Below, one piece after another: positions 10,433 to 17,572 of a stretch of 64,000 nt of DNA. Under the pieces are notes generated by a model. It did no database searches, was not told the DNA's origin, and saw nothing but the letters and a program-made list of their open reading frames with translations. Position 1 is the first letter of the stretch. Every line of letters starts with the position of its first letter. The DNA is from Dactylosporangium siamense (GTDB lineage Bacteria > Actinomycetota > Actinomycetes > Mycobacteriales > Micromonosporaceae). A program made the translations under genes and the position numbers. The DNA lies in the NCBI RefSeq assembly GCF_016862795.1, contig NZ_BONQ01000156.1, forward strand, positions 55,732 to 119,731, written 5' to 3'.

Positions 10433-10956
10433 CGCAGCAGGCCGCGGTACGCCACCTGCGGCCGCAATGGATCGCCGGGTGGGATCCGGGGGTGGTCGAA
10501 CCTGGCCGCCTCCGTGAGCCCCAACCGGCGCATGACGGCCTGCGACGGCGTGTTGAGCACCGCGGTCAGCGACCAGATCTCGGTCCGTCCCAGCTCGCCG
10601 GCGGCGACGCCGAGCGCGGCGCGGGCGGCCTCGGTGGCGTACCCCCGGTGCCAGGCATGCCGTGCCAGCCGCCAGCCGACCTCGAGCTGGCCGGCCCCCG
10701 GTAGCCCGTCGGGCAACGGGTTCAGGCCGGTCAACCCGATGAACGCGCCGGTCGCGGCGACCTCCAGGGCCCAGAACCCGAACCCGTGCCGGTCGAACCG
10801 CGCCTCGATGCTCTCGACCATCGCGTCACTGGCGGCGCGGTCCAGCGTGGCGGGGAAGAACCGCATGGTCTCCGGGTCGGCGTTCAACGCGGCGAACGGC
10901 GCCCGGTCCGACTCCCGCCACCGTCGCATGATGAGCCGCTCGGTCCGCAACGTCAT
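10423..10956 (-). CDS. GNAT family N-acetyltransferase (RimJ/RimL type)
   Basis: 177 residues. Begins MTLRTERLIMRRWRESD, the usual opening of RimJ/RimL-type acetyltransferases, and has the acetyl-CoA loop region RHAWHRGYATEAARAAL (Q/RxxGxG/A-like) followed by LNTPSQAVMRRLGL, the typical Asn-Ser/Ala helix. Such enzymes transfer acetyl from acetyl-CoA to protein N termini or small amines in the cytoplasm; the substrate here is not predictable. An AAGGTG site precedes the ATG by five bases. Convergent with the metallopeptidase gene (10-base overlap at the stops), so probably unrelated to the toxin. Divergent from the membrane protein at 11016, with a large palindrome between them. Confidence 0.9.
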   Translation of the reverse strand: MTLRTERLIMRRWRESDRAPFAALNADPETMRFFPATLDRAASDAMVESIEARFDRHGFGFWALEVAATGAFIGLTGLNPLPDGLPGAGQLEVGWRLARHAWHRGYATEAARAALGVAAGELGRTEIWSLTAVLNTPSQAVMRRLGLTEAARFDHPRIPPGDPLRPQVAYRGLLRQA

Positions 10957-10982
10957 GCGGACACCTTGGCACGACCTCTTCC

Positions 10983-11014
10983 ACTCGTAACTCTATCTAG
11001 ATAGAGTTACGAGT
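10983..11014. promoter_or_regulatory. Perfect 32-bp palindrome between divergent genes (probable operator)
   Basis: The 16-base arm ACTCGTAACTCTATCT is followed directly by its exact reverse complement. It sits 26 bases upstream of the GNAT start and ends one base before the ATG at 11016. The core TATCTAGATA is AT-rich against the surrounding GC-rich DNA. Its size and symmetry fit the binding site of a dimeric or tetrameric repressor such as a PadR or TetR type; no regulator gene lies next to it, so the factor would act in trans. It leaves no room for a ribosome site, so the 11016 gene would be leaderless or the start annotation is wrong. Confidence 0.75.
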
Positions 11015-11015
11015 C

Positions 11016-11900
11016 ATGACGAGCGTGGCGGCACGACGGGTCGGGCGCGCGGCGGCCGCGCTGCTGTGGGCGGCGGCGGCCGTTGCCCTGGTCGGGGCGG
11101 CCGTCCTGGCGCGGGACGTCGGGTTTTCGGTGTTGCGGCAGCGCGTCGACGTCATGGTCGCGGTCGTCGCCGTGCTGGTCGGCGTCGCGGCCTTCCCGGT
11201 CGGTCCGGTGGCGGCCGGGGGAGGCCTCGCGGGCGTGGTGCGCGCCGCGGTCGGGTGCGTGGTGGCGCTCGAGGTGCTCGGGGTGGCGCAGGTCATCCGG
11301 GTGGTGCCGCCGGTCAGGGGCGACGGGGGACCGCGGACCGGTGACGGGACGGTCGTGCTGACCGTGTGGCTGGTCCTGCTCGGGCTGGTCCTGCTCGCCG
11401 CGGTGCGGGTGACCCGCCGGCGGGCCGCGGTGCGGTCCGGGGCCGTCGGGATCGCGGCGGGGTGCGGGTTCGCGGCGGCGGCGGGGTGGCTGGGGCTGGC
11501 GGCGCTGTTGCCCGGGGTCGCGTCGAGCAACGTGCCCGCGCTGCTGCTGATGATGGCCACCGGCGGCGTCGCGGCCGCCCTCATCGAGCGCCGCGCCCGG
11601 GCCGTGCCCGGCGACGGCCGGTCAGGGATGGCGGGCGACGACCGGCCGGGGGTGGCGGGTGACGGGCGGCCGCGGGTGGCGGTCGGTGCGGCGGTCGCGG
11701 CGATGGTGACCGCCGTGGTCCTCGCCGCCGCGATCGACGGGCTGCTGCCGCTGAGCCACGACTGGATCCGCAACAGCGCCCCGCCGTGGGAGACCGGGAC
11801 GCGACTGGTCGATCCCGTGGGCCTGCTCCTGGTGGCCGGCGTGCTCGCGCTGTTCGTGGCGGTGGGCGCCGGTCGCACCAGGACCGAGGCCACGACCTGA
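11016..11900 (+). CDS. Hypothetical multi-pass membrane protein
   Basis: 294 residues, not recognised as a named family. Around six to eight hydrophobic stretches are visible, for example residues 9-30, 42-65, 70-90, 112-132 and 145-175, with an arginine-rich segment near 190-200 and a glycine/arginine-rich loop (about 200-225) before two more membrane segments. It therefore probably lies in the cytoplasmic membrane. There is no ribosome site: the ATG follows the palindrome by one base, suggesting leaderless translation under direct control of whatever binds that palindrome. A tandem-repeat gap follows. Confidence 0.6.
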   Translation: MTSVAARRVGRAAAALLWAAAAVALVGAAVLARDVGFSVLRQRVDVMVAVVAVLVGVAAFPVGPVAAGGGLAGVVRAAVGCVVALEVLGVAQVIRVVPPVRGDGGPRTGDGTVVLTVWLVLLGLVLLAAVRVTRRRAAVRSGAVGIAAGCGFAAAAGWLGLAALLPGVASSNVPALLLMMATGGVAAALIERRARAVPGDGRSGMAGDDRPGVAGDGRPRVAVGAAVAAMVTAVVLAAAIDGLLPLSHDWIRNSAPPWETGTRLVDPVGLLLVAGVLALFVAVGAGRTRTEATT

Positions 11901-11922
11901 CCGGCTGCGCTCCGGCCGCGAC

Positions 11923-12066
11923 CCGGCTGCGGTCATGGCCTGACCGGCGGCGTGATGGTGGTGGTTGGGTTCCGGTCGCGACCGGCTGCGGTCATGGCCT
12001 GCCCGGCGGCGCGATGGTGGTGGTTGCGTTCCGGTCGCGACCGGCTGCGGTCATGGCCTGACCGGC
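11923..12066. repeat. 59-bp tandem repeat, about 2.4 copies
   Basis: The string CCGGCTGCGGTCATGGCCTG recurs at 11923, 11982 and 12041 (the middle copy starts CCGGCTGCGG and reads CTGCC instead of CTGAC in one spot further on), giving a 59-base period. The first two units also share a gatggtggtggtt segment. A degenerate partial unit precedes them from about 11898. The block is directly downstream of the stop of the 11016 gene and is noncoding on both strands as far as can be judged. Confidence 0.85.
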
Positions 12067-12071
12067 TCCGC

Positions 12072-12172
12072 GACGGTCGCGTCCGGGACCGCAGCCACGG
12101 ACCGGCCTACTGTGCCGTGGCTGACGGTCGCGTCCGGGACCGCAGCCACGGACCGGCCTACTGTGCCGTGGC
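12072..12172. repeat. 51-bp tandem duplication, each copy containing a hairpin
   Basis: Two nearly identical copies, 12072-12122 and 12123-12172, start GACGGTCGCGTCCGGGACCG. Inside each, CAGCCACGG and CCGTGGCTG (CCGTGGCCG in copy two) form a stem with a 14-base loop. The two hairpins lie between the convergent membrane-protein gene and the histidine kinase gene, so they may act as tandem transcription terminators; there is no T-tract. The histidine kinase stop codon lies 6 bases beyond the second copy. Confidence 0.8.
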
Positions 12173-12177
12173 CGCCG

Positions 12178-14001
12178 TCATGGACTGACCGGCTGCGCGA
12201 TGGCCGCGGCCGGCAGGACGATCTGGATGACGGTGCCGCCGCCCGGGTTGTCCGCGGCCGTGATCGTGCCGCCGTGGCGGGCCACGACCCGTTGGCAGAT
12301 CGCCAGACCGAGGCCCGTGCCGGCGTAGCCGCGCCCGTGCACGCGGTGGAACGACGTGAACACCCGCCCGAGCTCCTCGGCGGGTATCCCGATGCCCCGG
12401 TCGGCCACCGTCAGCTGCACGCCCCCACCGGCCGCCCACGCGGCGGACACGCACACGTCAGGCTCGCGGCCCGGCGGGGTGAACTTGAGCGCGTTGCTGA
12501 TCAGATGCTCGAACAGCCTCCGGATCATCCCCGGGTCGGCATCCAGCACCGGCAGCGTCCCCGCGACCCGCACCTGCGGCGAGATCGCGGCGACCAGCGC
12601 CGACAGGTCGACGGGGGCGGGCTCCAGCGGCGCGTCCCGGGCGGTGGCGTAGGCGAGAAGGTCGTCGATCAGCCGCCGCATCCGCTCAACGCCGGACCCG
12701 ATGCGGGTGGCGACCGCGACGTGGTCGGGGTCGGTGAGCTCCTCGGCGAGGATCTCGGTGTACCCGGAGATCGTGGTCAGCGGCGAGCGCAGGTCATGGG
12801 CGGCGATGGCGGCGAACGCGGCGAGGTCGGCCTCCCGTTCGCGAAGGTCGGTGACGTCGTAGCCGGTGAGGACGGCGCCGATGACCCGGCCGGCCTCGTC
12901 GCGCAGCGGACGGGCGTCGGCGACGACCCGCCGCTCGCCGGCCGCCCCGACGAGGGCCATCTCCTGCGCCTTGACGGTGTCGCCGGCGAGCGCGCGGGCA
13001 AGGGGGTGCGGGCGCGGGTCGGCGACGTTGGCCCCGGGCACCCACACGGGGTCGAGGTCGGCGATCGTCTGCGGGACGCCGTCCCGGCGCCGGCTGCGGG
13101 CGACCCGGTTGAGGTGCACGATCCGCCCGTCGGTGTCGCAGGTGAGCACGGCGACCTCGATGACGTCGAGAACCTGGTCGAGGTACGCCTTCTGCGCGGC
13201 CACCGCGTCGGCGCCGGCGACGAGGCTCTCCCGGGCCCGGCCGCTCTCGTCGAGCTCGGCGTTGAGCGCGGCGGACAGCCGGCGCACCTCCGGCGGCCCG
13301 GTGAGGGCGGCGCGGGCGGACAGGTCACCGCCGGCGCGCCGGTCGAGCAGGTCCTCCAACGCTCCGAGGGGGGTGACGAGCATCCGCTTCGCGGTCCGGT
13401 GGATGCGCAGCGCGACCAGCACCGACAGCAGCGCGAGCAGGGCGAGGGACGCCTCGAGGACGGTGCTCGCGGTGCGGTACCCCGCCGTCGCCGCCCGTTG
13501 CGCGTCCTCGACCGCGCCGGCCACGGCCGCGTTGCGGGCCCGGACGGCGTCGAACAGCTCCTTGCCCCGCCCGCTGCGGTCGGCCTCGAGGCCCGGGTAC
13601 CCCGGCGGCAGCGCGCTGATCGGCAGCGCCACCTGCGCCAGCCACCGCTGCGCCGCCTGGTCCTGGTCCCGGACGAGGACCCTGGTCCGGTCGTCGGGCG
13701 CGGCCCGCAGCGCGGCGTCCCGGGCGACGGGATAGTCGGCGGCGCCGGCCCGGAACGGGTCCAAGAACGGCGGTTCGCCGGTCAGCTGATACCCGCGCAC
13801 GCCGGTCTCGACGTCGGTCAGGTCCTGCAGCATCCGCTGGTTGGCGCGGGACGTGTCCGCGATGCGCTGCAACTGCCCGTCGTAGACCTCGCCGAGATAC
13901 TGCCCGCCGAGGAACCGCGCGGCGCCGACGGACAGCAGCACGACGACCAGCCAGACGAACTGCCGGCGCAGTGTGGCCGCGATCGGTTTCGGCACGCGCA
14001 T
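12178..14001 (-). CDS. Membrane sensor histidine kinase (CHASE3-like, PAS, HisKA, HATPase)
   Basis: 607 residues. An N-terminal membrane segment (about 14-32) is followed by an extracytoplasmic helical part with DVETGVRGYQLTGEP, characteristic of CHASE3 sensors, a second membrane segment (about 170-190), a HAMP-like linker, a PAS-like domain (VIEVAVLTCDTDGRIVHLNR), the HisKA helix with phospho-acceptor His in AAHDLRSPLTT, and an HATPase with N box (SNALKF), G1 (DRGIGIP) and G2 (GTGLGLAI). It autophosphorylates and passes phosphate to a response regulator, but no regulator gene is adjacent, so it is an orphan in this window. A GGGGGA site precedes the ATG. It lies 66 bases downstream of the sortase gene on the same strand and may be co-transcribed with it. 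Confidence 0.92.
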   Translation of the reverse strand: MRVPKPIAATLRRQFVWLVVVLLSVGAARFLGGQYLGEVYDGQLQRIADTSRANQRMLQDLTDVETGVRGYQLTGEPPFLDPFRAGAADYPVARDAALRAAPDDRTRVLVRDQDQAAQRWLAQVALPISALPPGYPGLEADRSGRGKELFDAVRARNAAVAGAVEDAQRAATAGYRTASTVLEASLALLALLSVLVALRIHRTAKRMLVTPLGALEDLLDRRAGGDLSARAALTGPPEVRRLSAALNAELDESGRARESLVAGADAVAAQKAYLDQVLDVIEVAVLTCDTDGRIVHLNRVARSRRRDGVPQTIADLDPVWVPGANVADPRPHPLARALAGDTVKAQEMALVGAAGERRVVADARPLRDEAGRVIGAVLTGYDVTDLREREADLAAFAAIAAHDLRSPLTTISGYTEILAEELTDPDHVAVATRIGSGVERMRRLIDDLLAYATARDAPLEPAPVDLSALVAAISPQVRVAGTLPVLDADPGMIRRLFEHLISNALKFTPPGREPDVCVSAAWAAGGGVQLTVADRGIGIPAEELGRVFTSFHRVHGRGYAGTGLGLAICQRVVARHGGTITAADNPGGGTVIQIVLPAAAIAQPVSP

Positions 14002-14067
14002 TTCCCCCGCCGCGTCGCCCCCAGGCCAGTCCTACGCTATCGCCCCGAGCGCACGCACAGAGGCGAT

Positions 14068-14907
14068 TCACGGGCGCAGCACGGCCCAGACGACGATGTT
14101 GTCGCGGTAGTGCCCGGTCGCGCGGTCGAACTCCCCACCGCACGTGATCAGCCGCAGCCCGGCGTGGTCCACCGGCCCGTACACGGCGTCGGTCGGGAAC
14201 CGGTCCTTCGGATACCGCCCCGACCCCGTCACCGCGAACACCGCGACGCTGCCGTCGAGCCGCTCCACCTGCACCTCGTCCCCGGCGACGAGCGTGCCGA
14301 GCCGCGCGAACGCTCCGTCCCGCCCCTTCCAGTTGACGTGCCCGGCGAGGACCGCCGGCCCGATCGACCCGGGCGTCGGGCCCCCGGTGAACCACCCGAC
14401 CGTCGACGCGTCGTCCGGCACCTCCATGGCCCCGTCCCCGAGCAGCGTCAACGCGACCAGCTCACTGTCGACACGCAGCCGGGGAATCGACACCCGCAGC
14501 GGCGGCGACCCGTCCATCGCGGAGGCGCCCGCCGCCGGTGTACGACCAGCGCCTCCCGCCCCCAACCCGGGCGACGCGCCCGCCTCCAACCCCGGCGACG
14601 CGCCCGCCTCCAACCCCGGCGACGCGCCCGCCTCCAAGCCCGGCGACGCTCCCGACCCGACGCCGGCGGTGGGCGGGGCGCTCGCCAGGCCCGGCCCCTC
14701 GGGCGTCGGGCCGGCCCGGCTCAGCCCCGCGGCGGCCAGGACGAGCACCACCGCGAACACCGCCACCGTCGACCGTCGCACCCTCATCGCCCAAGCGTGC
14801 CCCGAAGCCGCCCACCGCAACCGGCCAACCATGCCGCTGCCCCAGGACCGACCGGGCCGGTCCGCCCCGGTCACGGCTCCCCGCCGGCCGACCGCGCTGC
14901 TCTCCAT
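14068..14907 (-). CDS. Class F sortase
   Basis: 279 residues. Sortases cleave a C-terminal sorting motif and attach surface proteins to peptidoglycan. A membrane segment at 47-62 anchors the N terminus; a low-complexity linker (86-117) has four copies of GASPGLEA; the catalytic part begins about 137 (LRVSIPRLRVDSEL). Catalytic residues are visible: H190 in LAGHVNW, C256 in LITCGGEFD and R268 in HYRDNIVVWA. GAGGTG lies 7 bases before the ATG at 14907; an internal ATG at 14787, giving a conventional short N terminus, is the alternative. Neighbours are the Ser/Thr kinase upstream and the histidine kinase downstream on the same strand. The surface protein at 61758 carries a possible sorting motif. 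Confidence 0.9.
   Translation of the reverse strand: MESSAVGRRGAVTGADRPGRSWGSGMVGRLRWAASGHAWAMRVRRSTVAVFAVVLVLAAAGLSRAGPTPEGPGLASAPPTAGVGSGASPGLEAGASPGLEAGASPGLEAGASPGLGAGGAGRTPAAGASAMDGSPPLRVSIPRLRVDSELVALTLLGDGAMEVPDDASTVGWFTGGPTPGSIGPAVLAGHVNWKGRDGAFARLGTLVAGDEVQVERLDGSVAVFAVTGSGRYPKDRFPTDAVYGPVDHAGLRLITCGGEFDRATGHYRDNIVVWAVLRP
14571..14666 (-). repeat. 24-bp in-frame repeat in the sortase linker
   Basis: Four copies of a 24-base unit encode GASPGLEA (last copy GASPGLGA). The repeat forms the flexible spacer between the membrane anchor and the sortase domain, so its copy number could set reach across the wall. It is coding, not a CRISPR array: there are no spacers. Confidence 0.8.
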
Positions 14908-14950
14908 CGATCACACCTCGGGACCGGCCAGCAGAACTGGTCCATGCCGA

Positions 14951-15118
14951 TCACGCCGCCCGGGCAGGCCACAGGACAAGCGGCTCACGCCCGTGGACCA
15001 CCGCCATGGCCTCGTCGACGTGTCCCCGCCGGAGGGTGCGGCACGTACGCACCTTCATCCACGAGCCGCACGCTACCGGGACCCCCTGACACTTCTGCCG
15101 CAGGAGATCGATGGGCAT
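14951..15118 (-). CDS. Small ORF of 55 residues between kinase and sortase (doubtful)
   Basis: The ATG lies two bases after the kinase stop codon, so coupled translation is possible, and third codon positions are mostly G or C as in real genes here. The product (MPIDLLRQKCQGVPVACG...) contains three cysteines and matches no family known to me. No independent ribosome site is clear beyond GCCAGG at the kinase end. It fills most of the 213-base gap before the sortase start; the rest of that gap shows nothing else. Confidence 0.25.
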   Translation of the reverse strand: MPIDLLRQKCQGVPVACGSWMKVRTCRTLRRGHVDEAMAVVHGREPLVLWPARAA

Positions 15119-15120
15119 GA

Positions 15121-16734
15121 CTACCTGGCCTGGAACGACGCGGTGAACGTGCGGAAGGTGGACTGGCCCGGGCTCCACGCGCCGTCGGCCGTGGTCCAGG
15201 ACAGTGTGAACTCGCGGCCGTCGGCGACGCCGAACAACCGGCGTTGGGTGTGCCACTGGGCGCCGCCGGCGTAGGTGAACTCCCAGTCGGCGGCGCCGCG
15301 GGCGTACACCACCGGAGCGATGCCGATCGAGGTGTATCCGGTGGGCGGGTCGAGGCGCAGCAGGTCCTGCTCGGCGGCCCGCCAGTAGGCGACCCGGTCG
15401 GCCACGGCGGACGGGGCCAGGCCGACAGTCAGCCGCCGCCCGCCGGTGGGGTCGAGGAAGCACACGATGCCCCCGGCGGTGGCGCGGACCCAGTCGGCGG
15501 GCCGCCCGATCCGGAACCCGGCGGGGTCGTCATGCCACACCCAGCCCGCCGGCAGCCCGTCCCCACCGGCGGCAGCTGACGCGGTGCCGCCGGGCAGGGG
15601 CCCGGTGCCGGGTGGGACCGCGCCGTCCGCGCAGGTGGCCGGGGCCCGGGCGGCGGCCGCCGCGCCGTTCTGCGGTGTCCCGCCAACGGATTGGGCCCGG
15701 TCGACGAACCGCGGCCGGCCGTCGTCCCCGTAGGCCGAGACCAGCCCGGCGATCCCGCCGGCCACCAGTAGCACCCCGATCGCCGCCGTGAGCATCCGGG
15801 CGGCCGTGCGCCGTCGGTCGTCGCCCGCCGGTGCCGGCACCGGCGCGGCAGCCGGAGAACGAAACAGCCGCATCGTCGCGGCGAGCGGCGCGACCAGGGC
15901 CGGCACCACAGCGGACCGCGGCGCCGGTGCCACGTCCGCCAGGAGCGTCCTGGCCTGCGCCGCGGTCAGCCGCTCGGCCGGGTCGCGGCGCAGCAGCCCC
16001 TCGACGACCTCCCGCAGCGGCCCGGCCAGCGAAACGGGGTCGGGCGGCGACGTGGCCAGGGCGTCGAGCACCTCCGCCGTCGTGGCACGGGCGTACGGCG
16101 GGCGGCCCTCGACACACCAGTACACCGTGGCGCCGAACGACCACAGGTCGGTCTCGACGCTGGACACGTGGTCGCGGACCCGCTCCGGCGCGACGTAGGA
16201 CGGCGACGCGATCAGCGGCGTCTCCGGGCCGTCGACCTCGTCGTGCAGCACCGCGATGCCGAAGTCGCCGAGCAGGACCCGGCCGTCGTCGGCGATGAGC
16301 ACGTTGGGCGGTTTGACGTCGCGGTGCAGCACGCCCGCCCGGTGCGCGGCGGCGAGCCCGTCGAGCACCGCGAGGCCGACGCGGGCGGCGACGTCCGGTG
16401 CGAGCGGCCCGTCCGTGCGCACCACGTCCTCGAGGGAGCGCGACGGCACGTACTCCATGACGATCCACGGCCGCCCGCCGGTGAACAGCACGTCGTAGAC
16501 GCGCACCACGTTCGGATGTGCCAGGCGCGCGGCCGCCCGGCCCTCGGCGATCGTGCGGGTCCACAGGTCCGCCTGCCCGGCCGGCAACCCGGGCATCGCC
16601 ATGACCTCCTTGACCGCGACCTCCCGGGCCAGGATCTCGTCGCGGGCCAGCCACACCCGGCTCATCCCGCCCGTGCCGATGACGCGCAGCAGCCGGTACC
16701 GACCGGCAACCGTCCCCGAATTCATGAGTGTCAT
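15121..16734 (-). CDS. Serine/threonine protein kinase, PknB-like, membrane-anchored
   Basis: 537 residues from ATG 16734; ATG 16725 is equally possible. Kinase domain in order: glycine loop GTGGMSRVW (20-28), ATP lysine K42 in VAVKEV, catalytic HRDVKPPN (137-144) with D139, DFG (157-159) and APE-like SYVAPERV. A linker leads to one membrane segment (about 314-336) and a roughly 200-residue extracytoplasmic domain (WVWHDDPAGFRIGRPADW...), the likely sensor, with no PASTA repeats. Kinases of this form phosphorylate cell-wall and regulatory proteins. The gene starts 14 bases after the MmcQ stop and is followed by the sortase and histidine kinase genes on the same strand, pointing to an envelope-stress role (inference). 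Confidence 0.93.
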   Translation of the reverse strand: MTLMNSGTVAGRYRLLRVIGTGGMSRVWLARDEILAREVAVKEVMAMPGLPAGQADLWTRTIAEGRAAARLAHPNVVRVYDVLFTGGRPWIVMEYVPSRSLEDVVRTDGPLAPDVAARVGLAVLDGLAAAHRAGVLHRDVKPPNVLIADDGRVLLGDFGIAVLHDEVDGPETPLIASPSYVAPERVRDHVSSVETDLWSFGATVYWCVEGRPPYARATTAEVLDALATSPPDPVSLAGPLREVVEGLLRRDPAERLTAAQARTLLADVAPAPRSAVVPALVAPLAATMRLFRSPAAAPVPAPAGDDRRRTAARMLTAAIGVLLVAGGIAGLVSAYGDDGRPRFVDRAQSVGGTPQNGAAAAARAPATCADGAVPPGTGPLPGGTASAAAGGDGLPAGWVWHDDPAGFRIGRPADWVRATAGGIVCFLDPTGGRRLTVGLAPSAVADRVAYWRAAEQDLLRLDPPTGYTSIGIAPVVYARGAADWEFTYAGGAQWHTQRRLFGVADGREFTLSWTTADGAWSPGQSTFRTFTASFQAR

Positions 16735-16748
16735 TCGGAGCCGGCTGC

Positions 16749-17102
16749 CTACTGGACGGGTCGGTCCTTCTTCGGCAGTTTCGACACCACCCAGCGGTAG
16801 GACTCCTCGACCGCCTCGAGGATCTCGTCGTCGGGGATCGCCGCGCCGACCGTCAGCGAGTTCCAGCCGGAGCGTCCGATGTACGGCATCACCCGCGCGT
16901 CGTCGGGGAACCGGGCCAGCCACTCGTCGGCGGCCTCCCGCGTCGGCGCGCACTTGACGCCCACGGCGGGCCGTTCGCCGTCGGCGCCCAGGAACGCGAA
17001 GATCTTCGGTCCGACCTTGACGACGACGTCGCCCTCCCACGGTGTGTCCTGCCACGCACCCGGTTTGGCCAGGCAATATGCGATCAGTTCGGCCCGTGTC
17101 AC
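16749..17102 (-). CDS. MmcQ/YjbR family protein
   Basis: 117 residues from GTG at 17102. The sequence (TRAELIAYCLAKPGAWQDTPWEGD...VVKVGPKIFAFLG) and C-terminal SYRWVVSKLPKK match the small MmcQ/YjbR (CyaY-like fold) family, often called DNA-binding although the biochemical role is unproven. No catalytic residues are expected. The ribosome site is weak. It is the first gene of the minus-strand run leading into the Ser/Thr kinase 14 bases downstream, and is divergent from the small gene at 17160. Confidence 0.88.
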   Translation of the reverse strand: MTRAELIAYCLAKPGAWQDTPWEGDVVVKVGPKIFAFLGADGERPAVGVKCAPTREAADEWLARFPDDARVMPYIGRSGWNSLTVGAAIPDDEILEAVEESYRWVVSKLPKKDRPVQ

Positions 17103-17159
17103 GCCTGCGACGGTAGCAAAGGCAAGTCGTTTGCAAGTGCGGGCGGGTTTGCTGGGGTG

Positions 17160-17546
17160 GTGAAAGAAGATCTGCGGCTGGTACGGCGTGTGCCGGCCGG
17201 GCGGCGCGCCGTGACCCGGCTCGCGCTCGGGGTGGACGTCGTCGACGAGTTCCTGTTCGACGGGCTCGAGTGGTGGGAGCTCATCGACCCGGCCGACGGG
17301 GACGAACAGCCCGCGGCCGCCCTCGCAGCCGTGCGGCCGGGGGAGAACATCGTCCGTCTGGTCGGTCTCGTGGCGCCGGGCGGACGCACCGACCTCGCCG
17401 TTCAGGTGCTGATCTCGTTGGTGGACGCCCTGCGGGCCGGTCCTGCCCGTAGGCTCGTCGCGGCGCCTCTGGCGCACGGCGAGGAGCTGCTGCGTCGAGC
17501 GGGCTTCGGACCGTTCGACGACGGGTCGTACGCCGTGGAGTTGTAG
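17160..17546 (+). CDS. Hypothetical 128-residue protein, possibly GNAT-like
   Basis: Starts at GTG (VKEDLRLVRRVPAGRR). No firm family. The C-terminal half (ALVQVLISLVDALRAG-like helix, then HGEELLRRAGFGPFDDGSYAVEL) resembles the end of an acetyltransferase fold, where a helix and the RxGF turn precede the last strand, but the acetyl-CoA loop is not evident. The ribosome site TGGGG is weak. It is followed after about 26 bases by the SARP-type regulator and may be its leader gene in an operon. Confidence 0.6.
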   Translation: MKEDLRLVRRVPAGRRAVTRLALGVDVVDEFLFDGLEWWELIDPADGDEQPAAALAAVRPGENIVRLVGLVAPGGRTDLAVQVLISLVDALRAGPARRLVAAPLAHGEELLRRAGFGPFDDGSYAVEL

Positions 17547-17572
17547 GCCTCCCGGGACGGGAGTTTCGCATC

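Noticed and set aside
14571..14666. Short regularly spaced repeat considered as a CRISPR array
   Set aside because: Units are adjacent with no spacers and are in frame as GASPGLEA in the sortase linker.
11965..15120. 1051-residue plus-strand frame through the kinase and sortase cluster
   Set aside because: Antisense to well-conserved minus-strand genes; composition is low complexity and no domain is seen.
15121..17136. Longer start for the Ser/Thr kinase at 17136
   Set aside because: The extra residues are read antisense/out of frame through the MmcQ gene and are Arg/Gly-rich; the kinase domain begins directly after ATG 16734.
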